From a virus, in IMG/VR virus record IMGVR_UViG_3300009000_000037, positions 1 through 25,756 of that record: DNA of 25,756 nucleotides; one strand, written 5' to 3'. The position numbers were made by a program, and so were the translations under genes. The notes under the pieces are model-generated. The model saw nothing but the letters and a program-made list of their open reading frames with translations. It was not told the origin of the DNA and ran no database searches. Of the stretch, positions 8,682 through 19,300 are shown in pieces. The stretch's first letter is position 1; the number at the start of each line of letters is the position of its first letter.

Positions 8682-8685
8682 CTTC

Positions 8686-10260
8686 TTAGAATTCTAAAAC
8701 GATTTTGATGTCTTCTTTTTGACGCTCATTCCTTGTAATAGAAGGTCTATTGTCAAGGTAAATGATCTCACCAGTCCTTTTATTTATTTCGGATGGTGCA
8801 AGACCACTGGTGAATTGTACACCTAGATCAACAACTTTTCCTGAAGGAGTAGTTGTCGAAATTCCAGAGAAACCAGAATCAATGTTTACACTAAATCCAC
8901 CATCGGCAGTAACAGCATTTCCAGAGGAAGAAAACTCCAAAACTGCCGCATCACCAGCAACGCTGATGCTATCAGTTGCATCGTAGTAAATCTGGTCAAC
9001 ATAAAGATTTCTGTCTTGGAAATACTTGATGACCTGAGTGGATGCATCATAAGAAGCTACATAACCCTTCGCAGTTCCAATTCCAGGAATAGCTTGTTGG
9101 ATCTTAGATCCAATTGCGAGTGGTTGTGTGCTGCTTCCTGTAAACTTAAGTGCTTTAGTGTTAGAAAATTCTGATGTGTTAAGGACAGCAGTAGATCCAG
9201 CACCAGCTGCAATTGGGTTTTTAAGAACGCCGATCTGAGCAAATGTTGTATCAGAAGCAAAATCGTAACTGGAATTGTCAAATCTAGAATAGATTAGAAC
9301 CTTATCAGTACCAAGTTCTTTATACAGATCATAACCATGTCCTCTAGACGGAGGAATGATCGGAGTCAGTTTAGCAAACTTTGTAGTAGAACCATTAATA
9401 CTAGAAAGATCAACCCTTCCAAAACTGTATCCCTGACCACCCGCAGTAACTGTAGCAGAAATGATTTGTCCGTTTGTGTTGGTTTGAATTCTTACTTTAC
9501 CTCCAGTACCATCACCTAAAATATCCACTTCTACTGGACTAGATAGGAACGCATATCCCTCTCCCTGTTCATCGATAGAAACAACTTTAATCTGGTTGTT
9601 ATTAATTGTAGAGTCTCCGTTATCTCTAACGACTTTGATTTCATTCTCTGTAGAGTTCAACCATTCGTTAGGAACAGCTACATATTCGGTTGAGTCGAAT
9701 TTAACGATATCGGCGGGAGGAACAGTAAAGAGGTATTTCCATAGATAACCGTCACCACTCGTACCAGCAGCGGATGGTTCCAAATCAGTAAATGTTGGTT
9801 CATCAAGAGAAGCACTCGCCACTGAAGTAATTCCAGCAGAACCATTATTAATACAGATGTAGACTTGGAAGTCTTGGTTAATTACATAATAATTTGCAGA
9901 ATATAGTCTGCTGGAGTTAGAAACCAGAGACCTGTTATTTGTGCTATAGTCGTGGCGGTACATATCATATGATGTACCCTTTGTCCATTGGACTTTACGA
10001 ACTAGTCGCCTGACATCACCAGGGAGAATCTTTCTCCCAAAGAGCATCGTGTCATATACATGATTGACATAACTAATATTATCAATCGGTGATGGGGGTT
10101 GAACAGTCGTACTGTTCCAAGTACTAGTTCTTCCATAACCCGCAATAGTCGGATTAGCAAGACCTAAAAATGTATAATATGAATTAGTTCCATCAATTAC
10201 GGAGTCTACAAAATTATTTGCGTTAATGACCCTAAATTGATCGGTGATAATGGCTGCCAT
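8686..10260 (-). CDS. gp8: Baseplate wedge protein gp8
   Basis: This 524-residue protein carries features I recognise from gp8 of marine T4-like phages: MAAIITDQFRVINANNFVDS at the N-terminus, VRKVQWTKGTSYDMYRHD near residues 88-104, SANYYVINQDFQVYIC at 121-136, SLDEPTFTDLEP at 151-162, and GDGYLWKYLFT at 169-179. In T4, gp8 dimerises and joins gp7 and gp10 in the wedge. T4 gp8 is about 334 aa, so this version is much longer. The extra length follows residue 200 and includes two G-x-G-Y segments (GEGY at 233, GQGY at 275) and PPSRGHGYDLYKELG at 303-317. A perfect late promoter octamer lies 33 bases before the ATG. I see no good Shine-Dalgarno sequence. It follows the gp7-like gene as gene 8 follows gene 7 in T4. 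Confidence 0.9.
   Translation of the reverse strand: MAAIITDQFRVINANNFVDSVIDGTNSYYTFLGLANPTIAGYGRTSTWNSTTVQPPSPIDNISYVNHVYDTMLFGRKILPGDVRRLVRKVQWTKGTSYDMYRHDYSTNNRSLVSNSSRLYSANYYVINQDFQVYICINNGSAGITSVASASLDEPTFTDLEPSAAGTSGDGYLWKYLFTVPPADIVKFDSTEYVAVPNEWLNSTENEIKVVRDNGDSTINNNQIKVVSIDEQGEGYAFLSSPVEVDILGDGTGGKVRIQTNTNGQIISATVTAGGQGYSFGRVDLSSINGSTTKFAKLTPIIPPSRGHGYDLYKELGTDKVLIYSRFDNSSYDFASDTTFAQIGVLKNPIAAGAGSTAVLNTSEFSNTKALKFTGSSTQPLAIGSKIQQAIPGIGTAKGYVASYDASTQVIKYFQDRNLYVDQIYYDATDSISVAGDAAVLEFSSSGNAVTADGGFSVNIDSGFSGISTTTPSGKVVDLGVQFTSGLAPSEINKRTGEIIYLDNRPSITRNERQKEDIKIVLEF
8781..8788 (-). promoter_or_regulatory. Weak candidate late promoter AATAAATA inside gp8
   Basis: On the minus strand this reads AATAAATA, one base off TATAAATA. 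It is inside the end of gp8, about 100 bases upstream of the 2431-aa gene start, so the leader would be longer than at the better promoters. A similar octamer lies 97 bases before the gp7-like start. In AT-rich coding DNA this can occur by chance, so the call is weak. Confidence 0.25.
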
Positions 10261-10293
10261 TATTATGAGCGGGCGAAAGGTCTAACTTTTTTG

Positions 10294-10301
10294 TATTTAT
10301 A
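10294..10301 (-). promoter_or_regulatory. T4-type late promoter TATAAATA upstream of gp8
   Basis: An exact match to the T4 late promoter consensus TATAAATA on the minus strand. The element overlaps the TAA stop of the gp7-like gene, and its downstream edge lies 33 bases before the gp8 ATG. The same arrangement occurs before gp25. It would be recognised by the phage late sigma factor (gp55 in T4) with the sliding clamp, allowing gp8 and the downstream genes to be expressed independently of the 12-kb gene before them. Confidence 0.75.
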
Positions 10302-13300
10302 ATCGTTTCGGAAGACCCCCCGTCCCTCTCAGTCCAACACCCCTTCTTTGTACGATGGGATATTCGCTCATTTGTGGATCATAATTTAATCCCTTGACAT
10401 TTGCATAAACTGGTCTAGCAGCACGATCAACTTCACCAAATCTACCCCAAGTAAAGTAAGCGTAAGGATAAGCGGTAGAACCAACTCCAACAAAACCAGT
10501 TGTATCTGTGTAAGATGCAATGTTTGCAGTAATGATTCCGAGACGACTTCCAGTTCCAGGGATAAAGGAAACTGCAGATGCATAGTAGATATTATCGCCA
10601 TAATATGTGCTAGTTCCAACAACATCTGTGTCATGAGTGTCAATAGATGTTATTGCAATACCAGTTGTGTTGATTCCAGTTCCATAGAGTCTGAAAGGAT
10701 AATTGGTTCCAAGTCCAGTGGGATCATTACCATTGTTTACATACTCTTGAACATCAAATTGGATTTGAATTGCAAGATCAGTTCCAATACCAGGACATGT
10801 ACTAATACCAGTCACAAGACCAATGTATCCTTGTACATTAGCTACCAATGGATTAATGCCTGTCATATCTTCATAATTAATACCAGAAACAGCAGTAGTT
10901 CCGAATCCAGTCTGGGCAATAAATGTAAGGTTGAAGTTTTCGGTCAAAGATCCATCAGTATCTTTGAACAATGCAACAGAGTCAACAAAGACGAATGCAT
11001 CAGTTGTACTCACAACACCAATTACGCTAGCAATCGGACTGATTTGAGCTTCGATAGAATCTCTCGCTTTAGAGACAACTGCACCATCAATCAGAATGTC
11101 TTTCTTCTGTTTGATCCAAGTTAGTGGTTTGTAGTTGTCATTACTGATACCTACTCCTTGATAGAATGGTGTTTCTACAGTAACGGCACTATCGATTCTC
11201 TTAACGACTCTATTTTCAGATTGTGCGAAGTTTTCAACAGTTTTAGTTACTCTATTCAGTTCTACTTCAGTGCTCTTTTCAAGTTTAACTTCATCACCAA
11301 CTTTAATGACTTCGTTGACATCAAAGAGGAAACTATCCTGTCCGATTGTTCCTCTATAGAAGAAAATGACAACATTATCTTCGGCAGTAGGAGCAGTAAT
11401 AAACTCAAGGACTGATCCTCCAGAAAAGACATAATTGACTCCAGGTTCTTGAATTACGCCGTTGATAAAGATTAGGAGAACTGCAGAAAGGTCAATCTCT
11501 TTAGAATCTGCATCATTTCTATCAATCTCAAAACTGACAATAGATCTTTGATACTCAAGAATAAATCTCTTCTGATCTCCGTTTTGATAGCGTTTGATAT
11601 TATCAAGATAGTCAATGTTACCAAACTGCCATGCTGCTACTTGGTCAGTAAATACATCAACGACTTCGATTTCAAAGTTTCTGTAATTGTCTCCAGCGCC
11701 AGGATCGGTAGAAAGACCAGAAACAGTGAAGGTATCACCGCGTTTGAATCCATAACCTTTCTTGCTAAATTCCCATCTGGCAACTTCATAGTAAGTAGAT
11801 CCAATTCCAGTGGCGGTGCCAACACCAGCAATTTCTACAGAGATTGAGCATCCAACTCCTGTTGCAGTAGTTGCACCAAGACCAATTCTTGTCAAACCGA
11901 CGACAGGGAGATTTTCCCCATTTGGTTCTGGGGGAAGAACCAAATCATCAGCAGTATAATTGGTTCCAGGACCAGTTACGGAGAATACAAGAGATCCACC
12001 AGCACCAACAACGGCAGTAATAGTCGCTCCAGTGCCTGTAGAAGAGGTTACAGCGATGCCAATAGTACCAATACCAGTTCTGTATCCAGAACCAAAGGTA
12101 AGGGGGTGCCACTGGGCAGCAGTGCCACTACTTACATAAGTATGGGCAATTGTAGAAGGTCCAACATTAGTCTTAAATTGAGTTGCTGAAATAATGCCAA
12201 CAACAGCAAACGGATCATCATGATCAGGGAAGATTGTTGTAGTAATTCCAGACCCACCAGGACAGGTAAACTCAAGACCAACTAACTTAACCTGATCTTC
12301 AAGAAGAAGATTATGAGCAGTCGCAGTGGTAACTGTAAGAATACCAGTCTTCTTGTCATAAAATGCCTCAGTGACATTTACAGACGGTCCTGCAGTCGAA
12401 ACTCCGATGACATTGGTAATTGTTCCGCCAGTTCCAACTTCCAACCTTACAGATGCACCCTCAAACGGAGCATATCCAAGTCCAGGGGTAGATGCAACAG
12501 AGATGATGATGCCGCCTCTAGGTAGCTGGTTTTGGTTAATATCATCCTCATCAATAATTAGATCCGTAAATCCTACTGATGTAATACCAGTAAACTGAAC
12601 ACTAGCGGCAGCAGATACGGGATCTTCAATGATCTTGAAGTTAGAAACTCCTTCGTTGTTCTCTCCAAAGGGTGCTTGGAAAATTCCATTAACGAAGAGT
12701 ACGCCATTACCACCAGTTGTGCCAATACCAGTAACAGCAGCACCAATAGCAGAAAGACTGAAGGTATTTTCTAGACCATCAAATTGATCTGAGAAATCAT
12801 CAAACAATTCATTGGTATCATAATCAACTCTCAGGTAAGTTCTACCACCAAAGCTTGCTCTTGGATATGGTAAGTTGCCTGGGTCAGCAAGACCAAGGTC
12901 ACCGCCAAGAGGAGCATCAGTAAAGTGAATTTTGCTGTTGAGGATTTGGAATGCACCTCTATGGATTCTTGCAGTAACTCCAGCAGAGTGATCAGTTGCA
13001 GCAGTTCCTACAGCACCTCTTTCAACTTCAGCAATGCTCCATGTACCAATACCAGTAATAGGTCCAGTAGATGTTGTAGCAAAACCTACAGTCTTAACAA
13101 TGGTATATTCATCTTCAAGTTTCAGGAGATCTCCAGAAGTAACTGTGCTAAGTCCGCTCAGTGCAAGAGATGTGACAATGCCATTTACAGGAACATCAAG
13201 ATCATATATGATTTGAGTGTATGTGATCGGTTTTTGTACAATTCCACTGAGAGCAATGATCGTCTTCTGATCTCTCTTCTCCATTGTAAATCTGTGCTTG

Positions 13301-16300
13301 TTACCAGATCCAGTTCCAGGTTGGAATGTAACAGCAAGACCAGCTCTAGCATCGGTTACAGATGTAGAGATAAAGAACTGATTATTGTTGCTCTTAATGA
13401 TGTATACAGTAGACGGAAGTTCAGTAGAACCATATCCAGTTACATAGTGCAGAGCACTTGCGGCAATACCAATAATGTTAGAGTCGGGAGTGTAAGTTAC
13501 TTGTTCTGTGTTAGAGAAGAAGTGCTTGAAGCTGATAAGACCAGTTCCATAGTCGATTTGATTTGGGTTTGCTGGGTTAAGGTCTCTCTCATAAATCGGA
13601 GTACCTTCGTATGTAAGATCAAACTCTCTGATGTTTCTATTGTTGATACCCAAATAAGAGTTCTGAGTTTGATTCTCAAAGACCTTACCATAGTCAAAAG
13701 ATCCAATACCAGCAAGAGATCCATTCGGATCTAAGTCCTTGTAGATGATTTCATTGTAAGAGAAGATGCTAACCATGCCAGATACGCCAGCATCAGGATA
13801 GAATTCAAGATTTACCTTTCCAGCAGAGAATTCAGCACCAAATGTTCCAATTCCAGTTGTTGTTCCAACAGCAGCAATGGGTGCCTGTGTCAGGTATGTG
13901 TCATTTTTTTCTGGATCAGATAGAACATAGATTTGATGCAGAGTTTGGGTAGCACCATAAGAAACATGTACTGTTGATTTAAACGAAAGGTCTATGTTAC
14001 TAGAAACGCCAACAACAGTAGCAATACCAGTAGTTGCCGAAGAACCAACAACAATTCTTGCAGATCTTTCAGTCCCTTCTGGAGTAAATGCAAGGTTGAA
14101 ATGACGAACACTAGTTGTCCCAAGACCAACATTTTCAAAAGATAAGAACCTACATCTAATATCTACAGCATCTACATTACTGTGAATGTAGTCAATTTTG
14201 ACAACACCACTTTCAATACTGGATGTAAATGTTCCCATAAATGTAGGACCAGACAAACCACCCAAACTTTGTCTAGTGTTAAAGGATGCTAGTTCTGTTA
14301 GATAAGTGTCAGTACCATCAGTTTGAAGTGCTAATTCATGATAATCGATCTTATTAGTTGCTTTATCAACGACTAAAAAGAGTCCAATTCCACCAACAAA
14401 AGTAGTTGTGGCAAAACCAACGACTGTTGCTGTGGTCGCAGTTCCGACGACAAGGTTTACTGAAGTGTTGACTACATTTCCAGTGTTAGTGGATCCAATT
14501 CCAACATCAGATGCAAAACCTTGCTGCAGCGACTTAATGTCATAATCAGTGTCAAATGTTTCATAAGGTTTAATTCTCAGTTCCGTCTGATTCTCGTTAA
14601 CATTGAAGAAAGAGAAGAACTCTGCATAACCAGTAGAAAGACCTGCATTATTGTTGTTATTGATATGAGCTTTTTGCAGCAGATATGTATTTTGGTTGGA
14701 GACAACCATAATCAATTCATTGAGTTGATATTGGTTGTTAATCGGGTTCTCTGCTGAGTGAGTTGTTTGTACCAGATATCTTGAAAACTGTCTGCCAGCA
14801 ACAGCAGCTGCAATAGTTCTATCGTCACTCAGGTCATTAGACTCATTACTGACAAACTGAGGACTGATATCATCGTGAACAAGAACTCTGTTCGTTTTGT
14901 TTAAGATAAAGTCAGATAGTCTTGTAGATCTAAGTTCAACAAACTTAGATACATTGTCAGCACCATCAACATCTCTGGATTGGTCAAATCCATAAATTGC
15001 ATCTACTCTTAACGGATCACTAATAAAGTCAAGAACAAATCCACCAGCATCATCTGCGGGTTGAGTAAATTCACCTGCCTGTGCTACAGAAAGAACTTGA
15101 GTATTAGCAAAATTCTTCATTCCCGCAGGGTGAGCAATATTGTTCACATAAGTGACAATCTCATTATATGTTTTATCACTCTCAATTGCATAAGACATAT
15201 TTTGAAAATAATCATTGTCTGGCAAGAACTGATTATTATCGCCAACTAAACCAACATTATCAGACCATCCAAGATTAGCATCGATAGTTGCAGAGATGTC
15301 AAAGTATCCATCAAATTCTGTAACTACATCTACTTCCGCACGATCACCACTATTTGTACCAACAAGAGAGTCATCTGGATTGAGCGGTCTAGAACCCTCA
15401 ATAACCATTTCTCCAGTAGAAGTATTGATAGATCTCATAATGAGATCCGTCTCTAAGTCATCATTTCTCTTCAGGTTTTCATTTTCAGAAAACTCGGAGA
15501 ATTTCTTGGTAGCTGTAAATCTTGCAAGGTCTGCGGATTTTACAATTTGACCAAATCCAGGTTTGGTCGTAGCACCTGTGCCAACATTTGTAGTAAGACC
15601 AGCGTATTCAAATGTAACTTGCCTTGGGTTTACCGCAGCGTTGTAATTTGCAATTGTAAAGTCTGCAAACTTATAGTCTCCAGAGTTGAATCCATCACCG
15701 TCTCCATTAAAATCAATTCCTTCAAGATAAACTTGTTCTCCAATCTGGAAAGGTTCAGTAACATATCCCAAAATAGGTGTGGTAATCTTACATGTAAGAA
15801 CTCCAACATCAGAGAAAGCTTCGATAATGGACAATCCATTACTGTTTCTCAGAGGAGCAAGTCCATAGTTGTTTGCGCTCAGACCCCTGGGTTGGACAAC
15901 AACTTCTACCGAGTTTACAGCAGAGTCGCTGAGATCACATGTGATTAGACCATTATTAACAATCTCTCCTGTTGTTAGATCATAAAGAACCAGGGAAGGA
16001 GCGTTTAGATAAGATCTTCCACCAAATGTAACCTGTGCTTCAATAACCTTATCAGCATTTTTAATTCTAACAACTCTGGGGAGGAATGCATCGGGTTTCA
16101 GTGTATTGTCAGATGGATAACCATAAACATCTGTTGGTACATTGACAGACTGAAGACGATTGATATCTGAACTTCTCAGTCTCAAATCTGCACTAACACC
16201 ACTATTTCCAATAGATGTTATGGATGGGAATGCTTGATATCCAAATCCACCATTGTTTACTCGTACTTGTGCAATTCCACCAGTAGCTCCAATAGATGTT

Positions 16301-19300
16301 GTCGTATAGAACAACTCATCACAGTCTGCGCTTTCGTAACCAGAAGCTTCTGGTTCGAATACTAAAGTTGCATCGAATGTAGTAGATCCAATACCAGTAA
16401 TTGAGTAAGACCCATTATATGCACTATCAATATAAGTGATCTTTGTCGCATTGGAAACATCATTATCTGCTGTAGAAATATATCCACCGACTTCTAAAGC
16501 ATAGTAAAGTTCATTTCTCAGACGCTTATTAAACAGAATAGTTTTTGTGGGTTCATCAGGCGGATTTGTGGTTCCAATTCCAACCGTTCCAAACCCTACT
16601 ACCTCCAGAGAATCGGTAGTTCCTGTTCCAACATATTCGTTGAAATAGTTATTATCATAGAAAAGTCTAAACTTAGATCCACTCAAAGATGTGTCATTTA
16701 AGTTAAATACAAGATTATTTCTTCTCGTTACCTTAATTGGAGGATTGATTGGATTCAGTGTTTGTCCATCGTATCCAAAGTCACTAACACTTACGGTTTC
16801 TGGGGGATCTGTAAGAAGTTGTTTCTTAGAATCTGCAAGTTGGAACTGATTTTTGTCAATTCTCAGTACATAATACGGTCTCTGTACTAATCCCTCTGGC
16901 AAATGAGTAGAAACTCCAGATGCTCCATATGGAAGCACCTTAAATCCCGTTTCAAGACCATGGTCATTAACGGTGAAAATATTTGTCGATGTATTGATTC
17001 CAGTAGTAGGAATGCCAATAGGGTTAATGATTAATTGACCATCGATGAGTTTTACGACTGCAGTAGTAGAATTTCCAATTCCAGTAGAAAGACCAGGACG
17101 AACGGTGAGATTTACTTGATCACCTACAGCAAGATCATGATTTTCAGCAGCAACAACTGTCAGAACATTCCTTTCAACATCGGCAGTTTCTTGATCATAA
17201 TTTGTGGTAAAGGAATAATTTGCCGCATCATCACCAGTCGTCGTAAAGAACAGTTCTGGACCCTCAGGGATGGTTTTAATGCCAATAGTATTCTTGGTCT
17301 TTCTTACCACATAGAAGTTGCCTGTGAGGGCGCTAGGCACCGTATACGGACTGATTGAGTCCGTGGCAAAGATATCAGAATTTCCTCTCTTATCAAATGT
17401 GATGATATCGTTGTTTAACAGTGAGTGATTCTCTAAGAAGATAGATTTCGAAAGAATAGATCTAGTCTTTGTTACTCCATTCAAAGATACATTAACAGAT
17501 GTTGAGAATCCGACAGTTGTACCGACACCTACCGCTTCTTTAGGATTGAAATAGTAAATATCTTGGAATCTAGAATCAAATACTGGGATATCTGCAAGAG
17601 GGATAGTAAACTCGCTACTAAAGTAAGTGACAGCAGCACCAGCAGATGCCGTTGCAAATCCAGCATATCTTTCAACTCTAACAACCTTTTCATTGGGGAA
17701 TGTATTCAGAACTCTCATAATCTCAGTTCCGATGCCGATAGAATCCCCAGCAGAAACTACAGAGGGAACAAACGCAACACGGAGGTCTGTAATGATTCCA
17801 GTGTATCCATCATCTGTAAGGGTTGTTTTGTATAGAGGGGTATCAATTTTATTGTAACCCTCCAATCCTTTGACAAATGTAGAAATGCCAGTAACACCAA
17901 CTGTATCATTAGTTTGGAATTCGTGATAGGGTGTTACTCTGAATACAACACCAGTTCGAGTATGCTTGATCGGAACATTACTAAAACTAGCGAGACTGCT
18001 ATTTACTCTATTAACAGTTTTTCCATAGACTTTTTGGACTTCTGCAGTAAGACCACCACCATTTGTGCCTGTTTCATCAAATACCAGCTGGTCCTTTACA
18101 CTATATCCACTTCCAGATGCCAATACATCAATAGATGTTATAGATCCAACTCCCAAAACATCTGGAATAGATTGTTGATTATTTACCTTATAAGGTTGGA
18201 AAACATAGTCATATGCTTTTCCATCCCCAAACAGATTGTATGGGAAAGTATTTCTAACTAACCTTGAAGATTCAAAGTTAAAATTAAGTTGATTGTTAAG
18301 AAGACCCCTGACTGTGTTCTGCAGGATTGCAAAACTTCTGTAAATGTCACCAATAAAAAATGGGAATACTGGTGCATTAAGATTGTCTACCGTGGCAAAA
18401 TATGCGTATGTGCCCTGGGGAAATTCTGGAGTCTTTGTAAATCTACCATTATGGCGATCCAGATCTCCAACTCCAGTATAAACATAATCATCCACGAAAG
18501 ATCCATAAGGAAAATCTACTATAGATGGTCTATTTGGAATATTGGTAGGAACAATTTCATAACTAGACTCCATTCTCTTAACATTGGATTGAATATCGTC
18601 GGGATCTTCTGATCCGAAAGGACCGTAAATTGGATTTCCGTCATACGCCCATCCAATGATAGGGGAATGTCCAGATCCATCGTCACCAAAGAAATTCCTA
18701 ATAGAGTTTCCGTAACCAATAGCATTTACAGCAAGACCACCATCAACAGGAGATAAGTATGACAATTCATTTGAATTTAATCCAAAAGCTTTGTTAAGAA
18801 CAAGAGATCTTAAATTTGCTTTGAGTTTTAGTCTGCTTCCAGGAGGAGAAACTCTAACCAGGGTTGTACCAGTTTCATACCCAATACCAGGAGAAATAAT
18901 AACTACACTTGTAATTTTTCCATCTGCAGATTCTGTTCTAAGAACAGCACCTGTTGCGTTAGGATTGCTGCTTTCTACAGTAACATCTGGCGGACCAGTA
19001 TATCCAGATCCTCCAGCAAGAACAAATGCCGAAATAATCTTTCCATTGGAAATAATTATTCCAATTTGTCCAAGAGTTCCTTCACCAATGGAAATAGTTG
19101 GAGGATTTTCAAAATTAACAATGTTAGATCCATATCCATTTCCTTCTTCATATACAATCGTATCTACAATTTCTCCTCTAACAATAGGAGTAACTGTTAA
19201 TTGTTCTTGTTGTTGATTTTCGGTTAGAACGGTGACCCTACACTGAATTTCTGGATACAAGAATCTTTGATATCCAGATCCTTCAGAATCTAAGAATGCA

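Noticed and set aside
12925-13734. 269-aa open frame on the plus strand
   Set aside because: It is opposite the well-supported 4050-aa gene, has low-complexity Ser/Cys/Asn-rich composition and no ribosome binding site or recognisable motif.
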